64,000 nucleotides of DNA from Papilionanthe hookeriana x Papilionanthe teres. Taxonomy: Eukaryota > Streptophyta > Magnoliopsida > Asparagales > Orchidaceae. Position numbers and translations under genes: made by a program. Each line of letters begins with the position of its first letter. The stretch's first letter is position 1. Shown here piece by piece: positions 23,361 through 33,484 of this stretch. The notes under the pieces are model-generated. The model did no database searches and had not been told where the DNA came from. It saw only the letters and a list, made by a program, of their open reading frames with translations. Location of the stretch: the NCBI GenBank assembly GCA_022702705.1, contig CM040423.1:42791575-42855574 (forward strand), in the 5' to 3' direction.

Positions 23361-25661
23361 ATGGGTGCCGCCATCCTTAATCCCTTCATCTTCCTCTTCC
23401 TCATCCTCTCATCCCATTCATTTCCCTCGATCCACTCCCAACAATTTCCCATCAGCAATGAAGGCGGCGGCATCGACCCCACCAAAACCCCTATCTACAT
23501 CGTCCACGTGGAGAAGCCTCACCGCATCTCCAATCGTCCACTTCGCTTACGCGACCTCAAAAATTGGTACATGTCTTTTCTTCCAAATGCCACTCTCAAT
23601 TCCGGCGAACCTCGTATGGTATACACCTATCGTGAAGTCATCACCGGATTTGCCGCTCGCCTAACCCCGGAAGAAGTCGAAGCCATGGAATCCCTTGATG
23701 GCTTCATCGCGGCTAACCCAGAACGAGAACACTATCCTTCCACAACCTACACCCCCACCTTCCTCTCCCTTAAAGGCAAAACGTCCAACACCCTATGGAA
23801 AGACTCTTCCATGGGTGCTGGCCAAATCATCGGCGTCATCGATACTGGCATCAGCCCTAATCATACCTCGTTCAATGACAATGGGATGCCACCTGCTCCT
23901 CTGAAGTGGAGTGGCAAATGCTATTGGGGGAATGCACGAACTTGCAATAACAAGCTCCTCGGAGCCGTTGCATTTCGTTACGGAGTTTACTATGACCCGT
24001 ACGACCATGATGGCCATGGCACCCACGTTGCTAGCATAGCAGCAGGGAATTTCGTCAATAAGGCCAATGTGATCGGGCAGGCTGCTGGGACCGCCTCTGG
24101 CATGGCCCCACGTGCTCATCTCGCTATTTATAAAGTCATGTTTCTCAGCAAATCAGGCCACACTACGGGTACTGATGCAGATCTCTATGCTGGTATAGAA
24201 CAAGCCATTCGTGACCATGTTGATATTCTTCAAATGTCGCTTGGGGCAGCCAAGCTTGATTTGTTTGATAGTCCGGTTGTTATTGGTTCATTTGCGGCTA
24301 TAACAAAAGGGATTGTTCCATGTGCTGCCATGGCCAACCAAGGGCCAACACCGAGCATATTAGCTAATGACGCGCCTTGGATACTAACTGTTGGTGCGAG
24401 TACTGTCGATAGAAGAATAATGGCTTCAGTGTTGCTCGGAAATGGCTCAGAGTTAGCGGGTGAGTCGGCTTACCAACCTGGCACCTTTCCTTCAATTCAA
24501 ATACCACTCGCATACCCATCCGAACAGCTTGGAACGCTTGATTCCAAAGGTTGTAACTTAGCTGAGGTCAAGAAGTTAAATCTACAGGGCAAAATTGTTA
24601 TATGCATTCGCTTTGACATAGAGGATGATGAGCGTGGCCGCAATGTGTTGACTTCCGGTGGCAAAGCCATGATTTTGTTGAATCATAAGTATGCAGGAGA
24701 GACCACTTACGCTTACGCTCATGTGCTCCCTGCCTCGCACCTCAACAGCACAGGCAGTAAGGTCATAGATGAGTACTATCGCAACACCGCGAACGCGACC
24801 GCAGCGATAAACTTTCGTGGGACTCTATTTGGAATTAACTCTGCCCCAGCCGTCGCAGCCTTCTCATCACGTGGACCGAGCTTGACCAATGGAGGGATCA
24901 TAAAACCTGATGTCATTGCACCAGGAGTCAATATTCTATCTGCGTGGCCGCGAACAGTGGGACCCACCAAATCCATATTTAACTTTTTAAGCGGTACATC
25001 CATGGCTACTCCGCATGTGTCTGGCATTGTGGCATTATTAAGAAATAAATACCCGAAGTGGTCACCGGCGGCAATCAAATCAGCGGTTATGACAACCGCA
25101 TATACGTTAGACCGCAAAGGGAATCCAATCACCGATGAATACGAAGGTAGTGCAGCTACAGTGTTCGAGCAAGGAGCAGGCCATATAGATCCGGAAGCAG
25201 CCACAAATCCTGGGCTTATATATGAGCTAAGCTACTATGACTATGTCCATTACTTATGTGGATACTATAAATCGAATAGTCTAGTACAAAAGATCATAAA
25301 GACTAAGGTGAATTGTGCACAGGTGAAAGCAATACAGCCAGAGCAACTTAATTATCCGTCTTTTAGTGTGAGTATTGGAGGGAACAAACCAGAGGTGCGG
25401 GTGAAGAGAAAAGTAACAAATGTTGGGGATGCAGGATCCTCTTATACTGTTGATGTGAAGGAACCAGAAGGGATAAAGGTTGAGGTAACTCCAAAGACAT
25501 TACAATTTAACCAGGTAGGGGAAGAGATGAGCTATGAGGTGAAATTTAGTTTGAAGGGGGGCTTGCCTAAGCCAGCTGCTGGTGAGGTGAGAGATGGGCG
25601 ATTGAATTGGGATTCTGGGAAGTATTATGTTAGCAGCCCAATGGTGGTCACATTTGTTTGA
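23361..25661 (+). CDS. Subtilisin-like serine protease (S8A), copy 1
   Basis: Intact single-exon gene for 766 residues, a normal length for plant subtilases. These are secreted endopeptidases acting in the cell wall. A hydrophobic signal peptide covers residues 1-26. The I9 inhibitor propeptide is about residues 45-130 (PIYIVHVEKPH to FLSLKG). The catalytic domain has Asp161 (GVIDTGI), His219 (DGHGTHVAS), oxyanion Asn326 (AMANQGP) and Ser547 (SGTSMATPHVSG). A protease-associated domain is inserted at about 350-490. The C-terminal fibronectin-III-like domain is about 664-763 (LNYPSFSV, RKVTNVGDAGSSYTV). NxS/T sites include 76, 167, 361, 462 and 478. The ATG is the first in frame after the TATA box at 23284. 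A polyadenylation signal AATAAA is at 25713. It is an inverted paralogue of 39009-41321. SBT1-like is likely, but the exact subgroup cannot be fixed by eye. Confidence 0.95.
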   Translation: MGAAILNPFIFLFLILSSHSFPSIHSQQFPISNEGGGIDPTKTPIYIVHVEKPHRISNRPLRLRDLKNWYMSFLPNATLNSGEPRMVYTYREVITGFAARLTPEEVEAMESLDGFIAANPEREHYPSTTYTPTFLSLKGKTSNTLWKDSSMGAGQIIGVIDTGISPNHTSFNDNGMPPAPLKWSGKCYWGNARTCNNKLLGAVAFRYGVYYDPYDHDGHGTHVASIAAGNFVNKANVIGQAAGTASGMAPRAHLAIYKVMFLSKSGHTTGTDADLYAGIEQAIRDHVDILQMSLGAAKLDLFDSPVVIGSFAAITKGIVPCAAMANQGPTPSILANDAPWILTVGASTVDRRIMASVLLGNGSELAGESAYQPGTFPSIQIPLAYPSEQLGTLDSKGCNLAEVKKLNLQGKIVICIRFDIEDDERGRNVLTSGGKAMILLNHKYAGETTYAYAHVLPASHLNSTGSKVIDEYYRNTANATAAINFRGTLFGINSAPAVAAFSSRGPSLTNGGIIKPDVIAPGVNILSAWPRTVGPTKSIFNFLSGTSMATPHVSGIVALLRNKYPKWSPAAIKSAVMTTAYTLDRKGNPITDEYEGSAATVFEQGAGHIDPEAATNPGLIYELSYYDYVHYLCGYYKSNSLVQKIIKTKVNCAQVKAIQPEQLNYPSFSVSIGGNKPEVRVKRKVTNVGDAGSSYTVDVKEPEGIKVEVTPKTLQFNQVGEEMSYEVKFSLKGGLPKPAAGEVRDGRLNWDSGKYYVSSPMVVTFV

Positions 25662-26560
25662 GATGAACCTTATGCATGTTATAAGAATATATATTTATGT
25701 AATCAATGATTGAATAAATCAGTGTTTAAATTTTAAAATAAAAATATACGGGTTGTAATTATTATAAAGATTTGTATGGTATATCTGTGATTTATTAATT
25801 TACTCAAAATACTTATTTAATTTTTAAATTATTTAAATATGACTACATAATAAGTGCAAAGTAGTATTGTTTGTTGGGAACTTCAAAATAACAAGAAATT
25901 AGATAAAAATAAAAAAAAGCTGAAGTTGCGTAATTGCTTTTGCTGTGAAATTTTCTTGTTTGTAATTATTCCAATTGGTTGCTGCAATTTCTTAATCGCT
26001 TTGCGTAATTATATAGTTCATTTATGTGACAAACAAGCCTATTATTGAAAAGTTTAAAATTAAAAAACATATATAATCTATTATTTAAAAGTTTATCAGT
26101 AATCTTTGTTTGAATTTGTCTTTAAAGATTTGTAGTCTGCTATTTAATGGTAGATAAGTTCTAACTGTAATTATACATAAAATATATGTTGACTTCACGT
26201 ATACGCCATAAGATAAGTCGATCATATATGGCGAGAGTAAGAGAAAGGTAACACTCCAAGTTCAAATTTAAAATGCCTCGAACATGCTTGAATTTCTCCT
26301 CAAACAATGCTTAAAAATGGACTCCACAGTTGCATTAAAAACATCGAAAATTATCCAAGGATCGTCGATTTGATTGGCATAATTCTACCTCAAATCACCT
26401 ATAACAAGCGTCTGCTTCTCCGCATCCTCCTCTGCTGCATGCCAAGCTAGGCAAATTAGGACTCCAACCACAACTACTTAATCCTAGCCATTCCTCCAGT
26501 AACCAACAAAAAATCTCACCTATGCTTTATAAATAAGTTTATTATACCGAAAAGTATGTG

Positions 26561-27216
26561 GAGAATTCCAATGAAAAGCTGCTAGCCTGCCCTCGTGCTT
26601 TCTCTTCTCTCGATACTCTTTATGGTATTGAAGCTCAAGGAAAAATATTGCATCAAGAGTCCGGATGCAGCTATGTCCAGACTCCAATGATATTTTGCCA
26701 CATGTAAAGTGACGGACCCACTAAAAAAGAATGAAAGAAGTATATTTTGAAATGAGACCCAATGCTTCGAAAACAAAACCTCGTCTGCTTCTTCAACTTA
26801 ATTTTCTTCTATTTCTACCGAGTAGGGTTTTGCAGAGTCATTTTCACTTGGATTTTGGTAGCTAAGTTTTGGTTCGTTTGAAATATCTCGCATTTTCGGT
26901 CACCATACGAGAAGCATTCACAGTCCCTCTCTCTCGCTATGTAAGTTATTGTGATGTTTTGATTTAGGGTTCGTAATTCATATACTTATCTTCGTATTTT
27001 CAAGTAAGCTAATATAGAAGAATGAAAGAGCCCAAAGAAAATAGAAAGCATAGAAGTCAACAGAGAGCATCCAGGTAAAATTTTGATTGTGTTGTCGTAC
27101 TTACATTAAAGAAGTTTATATAATTGAGATAAGCATTGCTTCACATAGGTTTTACCTTCTTTGTTCAATGCCAAGCTTGATAGCTAAATTAATCATATAG
27201 AATGATGATTTAGTAT
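26561..27216 (+). other. Spacer with a possible first exon
   Basis: No long frame. A short exon-like piece (ATG at 27022, reading MKEPKENRKHRSQQRASR, donor G|GTAAAA at 27075) lies upstream of Ulp1-like relic B once the Copia insertion at 27217 is removed in thought. It could be the start of that gene. The evidence is only position, an ATG and a donor, so it is weak. Confidence 0.3.
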
Positions 27217-27850
27217 TGTTGTGGGAAAAACACTTTCTTCCCTCAATCTTGGTAAGAGAACAAACCGCAAATCACAACAAAGAAGATGCAAACACAAGAG
27301 CACAAGCAAACAAAAGGATTTACGTGGTTCGGTCTTTTGACCTACGTCCACGGGAGGGAATCGAAATAATCCACTAAGGCAAGAAACAAAAGGAGTACTT
27401 AGCTTTACATAGATGAGTCCTCATCTTCCATGGCCTCCCTTCAAGTCCAAGACCTTCAAGATGCACTCCTCACCCTCTACAAGCTAGCCCCCACTCCTTG
27501 AGTTCTTTTCACTCTTACAAAACCCACTCTAAAGCCTCCCCTCCTCTCATCTATTTATAGTAGATTAGATTAAATTATAATATTCTACAAATAGATGAGG
27601 TGTAACCTTCAAGGATCGCATGGCTTCCACATGTCCACCCTTTAGAGTCCTCCATCGCATGGTCTCCACATGTCCTTTCACATGTCCTCCTTCCACCGCA
27701 TGGTCTCCACATGTCCTTCCACATGTCCTCTTCTAGGGTCTTCCAAAATGAGGTGGCACCTTTCTAAAGTCAACAATGGAGGCTTAAAGTAAGGAGGAGT
27801 TTACAAGGGTGCCACTTGCTTAAGTGACTAATTGGGTGGTCAAAACAACA
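27217..27850 (-). repeat. Copia LTR (3' in element orientation)
   Basis: 634 bp, TGTTGT...ACAACA ends. A near-identical partner lies at 31974-32607. It contains the repeated words 'CACATGTCCTTCCACATGTCC' in short tandem form near 27620-27730. 'TTTATAGTAG' lies near 27554. Confidence 0.95.
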
Positions 27851-27921
27851 AATCTCCACCTTGACCCTCAATTATAAGATTCTAAAGTTTTGATTCCCTC
27901 CACCTGGCCCCCGAGGGGCCC

Positions 27922-30900
27922 TCAGCCAGTGGAAAAGTTCACTAAGTCCAGACAGTGTCTGAACTTAGCTATGGGCAGCGCCTTGGTGAGCATGTCAGCA
28001 GGGTTCTCTTCGGTTGGTATCTTCTCTACCACTATTGAGCCTTTAGTAACGACGTCCCTTACAAAATGAAGCTTGGATCTATGTGCTTGGATCTTTCATG
28101 AAATACCTGATTCCTGGTTAGGTGAATGGTGCTTTGGTTGTCACAAAACACAGTTATCACCTTCTGATGTATCCCAAGCTCCTCAGCCATGCCCTTTAGC
28201 CACATAGCTTCCTTGATTGCTTCAGTCACAGCGATGTACTCAGCCTCTGTTGTTGAGAGGGCCACAACTGATTGGAGGTTAGACTTCCAACTGACTGCAG
28301 TACCGAAGACGGTGAAGATGAATCCAGTCAGTGACTTCCTGGTGTCAATGCTTCCTGCATAATCAGAATCCACGTAACCAACTACATTTTCTTCTTTGTC
28401 TTCCTGCCTTTTAAAGGGTAGCCCCAAATCAGTGGTACCTCTTAAGTATCTCAGGATCCATTTTAATGCTTCCCAGTGAGTCTGTCCTGGGCTTGCCATG
28501 AACCTGCTTACAATACTGACGGCGTAGGCCAAATCTGGTCTGTTGCAGACCATACCATACATGATGCTACCAACCTCACTAGCGTAGGGGACACCCTCCA
28601 TGTACCTTTTCTCCTCTTCGGTCTCTGGTGCTTGAGAGTTTGATAGTCTGAAGTGTTGGCCAATAGGTGTTGCAACCTGCTTAGCTTAATGCATGTTGAA
28701 TCTTGCTAGAACCTTCTGAATATATGGCTTTTGAGACAAGAATAAGCTACCCTTTTTCTTGTCTCTGGTAATCTCCATCCATAGGATCTTCGTAGTCGGT
28801 CCTAGGTCCTTCATGTCGAATTCGAATCGAGCATACCTTTGATCTTCCGGACTTCCTCCTTGCTTCCGCCGGATACTAACATATCATCCACATAAAGGAG
28901 CAAGTACGTACCGATTTCACCGTCTTGCCACTTCATGTACACGCAATCGTCGTAGCCGCTTCGACAAAACCGATCTTTAGCATGAACTCATCAAATCGTT
29001 TGTACCATTGTCTTGGGCTTTGTTTCGGTCCATACAAAGCCTTCTTCGACAAGCAAACTTTGTCCTTTGTCTCGGGTGTGCCGTACCCATCCGGTCGGTC
29101 CATGTAGATGGTTTCTTCAAGCTCTCCATGCAGGAACGTGGTCTTAACATCTAGCCGCTCTAATTCCAAATCGAATTGAACTCGCTAGTGCTAAGACTAT
29201 CCTAATTGAGCAGTGTTTCACCACGGGTGAGAAGATTTCGTTGAAGTCAACTCCTTCAACCTGTGTGAATCCCTTTGCAACGAGTCTGGCTTTGTACTTG
29301 ATCCTCTCAGTACCTGGTGTGCCTTCCTTCTTCTTAAAGGTCCACTTGCAGCCGACTACGCGTTTATTCGTTGGTCGATCCACAAGTTCCTGTGCTTTGT
29401 TCTTCATCGAGAAGCCATTTCCTCATCCATCGCCTCTTCCCACTTGTGTCTTTCCTTGCTCTTCGTGGCTTCCTCGTAGTCTGCTTGGTTCCGCTTCTTC
29501 TATCACTTCAGCAACACTCGCGAGCATAGGAGATCATATCCGCATGGCCGTATCTCTCCGGCGGTCCGATAGTTCTCCTTTGTCTCTCCCTTACCAAGCC
29601 GTAGTCGTCGGATCTTCTTTCCGGTTCGATCACTTGTCGGTCTTCTGCCACTTCATCTTGATTATTCACAGTTGTCCTTCGATCAGTCAAAGTTTATTGC
29701 AGCTCCACCTCAATTAACAAATCCTCCTTAGTGACACTGTCCCTGGTAACATAGCTTTGCAAATTCCCCATTTTGGACTCATCGAATGTCACATCCCTAC
29801 TGATGATGCATTTTTGTTGATCTAGGCACCAAAGTTTGTAACCTTTGGTTCCAGGTGGGTATCCGATGAAGATGCACTTCAAAGCCCTCGCTTCAGACCT
29901 TATCCTCTCTAACGTGAGCGTATGTAATACATCCAAAGACTTTAAGATTATCATAGTTACCCGGCTTTCCGTACCACATCTCCAAAGGAGTCTTCATATC
30001 AACGACCGTCGATGGGCATCTCGTTGATAAGGTAACGAGCGGTTGACACAGCCTTCGCCCTGAAACTTTGGGTAGACCCGCATTTAACAACGATGCACCG
30101 CACTCTCTCAGGAGAGTCCCGTTCATCCTCTCGCCTAGGCCGTTCGTCGAGGAGTGTTCCGGACCGTCATGTGCCTCGTGATGCCATTCCTCCCGCACGC
30201 CTCCTCAACCGCTTCTGAACAGTACTCCAAGCCATTGTCGGTTCTCAAGTGCTTCAGCTTTGCTCCCATCTTATTTTCGGTGAGAGTTAACCAGTCCCTG
30301 AATCGTTGAAAAGCTTCATCTTTTGTTTTTAGGATAAAGACTCATACCTTCATGGTGTAGTCATCGATGATAGACATGAAGTACCTTCCTCCTCCATGAG
30401 TCTGAGCTCTAGCTGGGCCCCATAGATCACTATGTACATAATCAAGAGGTTTCTTTGATGTATGTATTCCAGTGGAGAACTTCATCCTGGTGGCCTTCCC
30501 CAGTACACATTGTTCACAGAATTCCAGTTTGTTGACCCGATCTCCGCATAACGAGTCTCCGCTCGGACAATTCCCGTAAGCCCTTTTCACTTACATGCCC
30601 CAGCCCTCATGTGTCATAGTCCGAATCCGTCGAGCTCGATCGAACCGCATTTGAGAAGTTCCCGATCACAGCTTCTTCCAACAAGGGAGTAGAGCCCATT
30701 CTTTCTGACTCCTTTCATGACTATGAGAGAGCCCTTAACTACTCTGATACAACTATTCTCTGCCTTGAATGGGTATCCATTCGACTCCAACGTCCCTAAA
30801 GAAATCAAATTTCTTTTAATTTATGGGACATACCTGACGTGCTGCAGTATTCGTTCAGCTCCATCGAACATCTTTATTCTGATCGTCCCGCTGCCGATCA

Positions 30901-31874
30901 CCCTACAGGCTTTATTGTCTCCAAGTAGAACGAATCCACCATTTGCCAGTTGTAGTGTCTCGAACCGGCCTTTGCGAGGACACAAGTGGAAGGAGCACCC
31001 CGAGTCAAGGATCCACTCCTTGCTAGATTCGCATTCGTGATCACTGGAGCTTCAACCGAATCATAGCCGTCCGAGACTATGCTTGCTTCTCCGAATCTTT
31101 AGGCTTCTCCGAAAGTCTTTCTTTCTATCCGGACAATCCTTCTTAAAATGACCTTCCTTGTGGCAATGGTAGCACTTTTAGGATCTCTTAGAAGACTGAC
31201 CTCTAACATTTCTTCTGGACCTTGATCTGCTCTGGTCACTTTTATAACCTTTATTGCTCGATCTTCCTCTAACCATTGGATCGTCTCCACCGGTTTCCTC
31301 CTTCATGTCGTGCTTCTTCCGAATTTCTTTGGCTCGATTAATGATTGAACCTCTTCCAGCAGTAATCGTTTGCGCCCTTCCATAGAGCATCGCATCCTCG
31401 AACTCGCTCGTAGCTCTTAGAATAGTAGTTTAGCAACAGCAGCGCCTTGTCCTCATCATCCATCTTGAGGTCGATGTTCTCAAGATCATCTATGATCTTG
31501 TTGAACTCGTCTATCTGCTTCGAGACTGATTTGTCTTCGTGCATTTTGAAAGAGTATAGGCGCTGCTTCAGAAATAGCCTATTAGCTGAGGACTCGGTCG
31601 GTGAGTACCTCGAGTTTGGCCCAAAGCGCTCGAGCCGTTGTCTCCCTCGACACCTCCCTCGAACCTTGTCGCCCAAGCTCAAGATTATCGAACCGTGAGC
31701 TTTCTCCAGCATGCCAATCTTCTCTTTCTTTGTCATGTCGGCCGGCAGTGCCGTCGGCCCTTGCAAGGCTTCTGCGACACCCTGCTGAACCAGTAGTGCT
31801 CTCATCTTTACTCTTCACAGGCCGAAGTTGTTCTTTCCCGTGAATTTCTCAATGTTGAATTTGGTGAAACCCAT
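27922..31874 (-). pseudogene. Disabled Copia gag-pol
   Basis: Minus-strand polyprotein from ATG at 31874 (MGFTKFNIEKF) to TGA at 27922-27924. Gag comes first, then a CCHC zinc knuckle (CYHCHKEGHFKKDC, 31133-31174) and the protease motif WILDSGCS (about 31005-31020). The integrase parts are HSDLWGP with SIIDDYT (about 30350-30440) and the NGLGERMN region (about 30130). RT_2 follows (GCKWTFKKK to KGFTQVEGVDF, 29230-29350; YVDD near 28885), then RNase H (YVDSDYAGS, VALSTTEAEYIA, 28060-28400). Lesions are an in-frame TGA where Trp is expected after FGL in gag (near 31820), a TAA after the protease (HVRYVP), and several 1-2 bp frameshifts in integrase, RT and just after SKHID. It cannot make a full polyprotein. 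The Tork-like lineage is a guess. Confidence 0.93.
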
Positions 31875-31973
31875 TGTCCCCGCCAAACACCTCTTCTTCC
31901 TTCTTGCTGCGATTTCTTGGGTGTGATTCCTCCGACCAAGATGTGTCGAGATTTTCCCACATACGGCGCCAAT

Positions 31974-32607
31974 TGTTGTGGGAAAAACACTTTCTTCCCT
32001 CAATCTTGGTAAGAGAACAAACCGCAAATCACAACAAAGAAGATGCAAACACAAGAGCACAAGCAAACAAGAAGATTTACGTGGTTCGGTCTTTTGACCT
32101 ACGTCCACGGGAGGGAATCGAAATAATCCACTAAGGCAAGAAACAAAAGGAGTACTTAGCTTTACATAGATGAGCCCTCATCTTCCATGGCCTCCCTTCA
32201 AGTCCAAGGCCTTCAAGATGCACTCCTCACCCTCTAAAAGCTAGCCCCCGCTCCTTGAGTTCTTTTCACTCTTACAAAACCCACTCTAAAGCCTCCCCTC
32301 CTCTCATCTATTTATAGTAGATTAGATTAAATTATAATATTCTATAAATAGATGAGGTGTAACCTTCAAGGATCGCATGGCTTCCACATGTCCACCCTTT
32401 AGAGTCCTCCATCGCATGGTCTCCACATGTCCTTTCACATGTCCTCCTTCCATCGCATGGCCTCCACATGTCCTTCCACATGTCCTCTTCTAGAGTCTTC
32501 CATAATGAGGTGGCACCTTTCTAAAGTCAACAATGGAGGCTTAAAGTAAGGAGGAGTTTACAAGGGTGCCACTTGCTTAAGTGACTAATTGGGTGGTCAA
32601 AACAACA
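31974..32607 (-). repeat. Copia LTR (5' in element orientation)
   Basis: 634 bp, the partner of 27217-27850. A purine/pyrimidine change pattern of about 11 differences was counted by eye. The promoter would lie here for the minus-strand transcript. Confidence 0.95.
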
Positions 32608-32649
32608 AGTATTTGAAAAGAAAGTATTTCAGCTTATCACCATAATATT

Positions 32650-33355
32650 ATGGTTTTAGTAATTAGCCATTCTAACGTTGATGATCTTATGACAAATGAT
32701 TGGTTTGCAAACGAATGCGTCGATGCTTTTGCATTTATAATCGAAAAGAAGAAGATTAAATCACCGGCATTGTACAAACTATTTTTTTATGTATCGCAAC
32801 TATATTGAGTATTTATTCAAGTTAAACTATATCTTGTAAAGTTAATGTAGCATCTATTTGCATACTTCTTCCACGATGACATTTGTGTCATTTTATGCTG
32901 TTATATAAAAAAGAAGATAACTTAATATTTGTAGAACATATCACAAAAGAAAATGCCAAAAAAACTTAAATTATAAAAATTCCTAATGTTGATAAACAAC
33001 AATGGACTATTTTGGCTGGTGATTTGAAAGATAAAAGGTAAAAATTATATGACTCTATATCCAATAAAATGCACAATGTGATCACCCACAGTTTTGTAAG
33101 TATATTCAACAGAAGCTCAATGATTCGTCATTTCAGCTCATATTTGTTTGCATTATATGACATATTTTAATTCAACCTAAATCTTTACAGATCAAACTAT
33201 TTGTTAAATATGTTGGGAATGCTTTTCGGTGCAATAAATCAAAATCACTGGTTGTTATGGCTAGTGGCACCCATGAACAAACTAACAGTGTCGACTGTGG
33301 CATGTTTGTTTGCAAGTATATCAAAACATTATTAGGCATTGAAAAAGTTTATTGA
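32650..33355 (+). pseudogene. Ulp1-like (C48) protease gene relic B
   Basis: Three exon-like pieces: about 32650-32808 (NDWFANECVDAFAFIIEKKK), about 32910-33095 (FVEHITKEN, then IPNVDKQQWTILAGDLKD) and 33191-33355 (KLFVKYVGNAF and NSVDCGMFVCKYI, then TGA). The last is the catalytic Cys box of Ulp1-type SUMO proteases (DCG.F.C.Y). The donor G|TAAG at 33096 and the acceptor TTTACAG at 33190 join in frame. The catalytic His expected before WTIL is Gln here, a TAA follows KDKR where Trp is usual, and another TAA lies after KENAKKT. It is homologous to relic A and is dead. The upstream part was cut off by the Copia element whose TSD ends at 32612. Confidence 0.75.
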
Positions 33356-33484
33356 AACACTAAATTGGGCTGGCATGAAAAAAATACAAAATTTAGATTA
33401 TTTATTTGTTGTTTATGTAAGTTGTCAAACTGTTCAACAACTGTAGGAATAACAACTTGAGAAGAAATTTTGGGTAAATGAACT

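Larger units (their letters stand above)
20560..26560. repeat. Left arm of inverted segmental duplication
   Basis: This stretch matches the reverse complement of about 38105-43650. Anchors outside the gene include 'CCAATGGAGCCA' and 'AAAGTCCATG' near 20577-20603 against 43600-43640. Others are the 'GAACCGACTTA...GAGTTATGGTGGTTGATGTC' region (20815-20850 against 43335-43380), the flank 'GCGGTTTGCATCCTTTCATC' (22970 against 41640-41660), and the 'TTAGG.CTCCAACCACAAC' region (26456 against 38200). The arms differ by substitutions and indels. The left arm alone carries the MITE at 22133-22434. Confidence 0.85.
27212..32612 (-). mobile_element. Full-length Copia LTR retrotransposon with TSD AGTAT
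   Basis: The element proper is 27217-32607 (5391 bp), flanked by AGTAT at 27212-27216 and 32608-32612. Its LTRs are 634 bp each (27217-27850 and 31974-32607), start TGTTGTGGGAAAA and end AAAACAACA. By eye about 11 of 634 positions differ (near 1.7%), so it is a fairly recent insertion. On the minus strand, a TTGGCGCCGTATGTGGG primer-site-like sequence follows the 5' LTR (31957-31973) and a purine-rich AAGGTGGAGATT tract precedes the 3' LTR (27851-27862). Order gag, protease, integrase, reverse transcriptase, RNase H defines Copia. It sits inside Ulp1-like gene relic B. Confidence 0.95.

Noticed and set aside
24776..25204. 142-codon antisense frame, also at 39466-39894 opposite the second subtilase
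   Set aside because: Mirror of the conserved subtilase coding sequence. Codon bias of the real frame keeps the antisense open. Present in both copies only because the sense protein is conserved.
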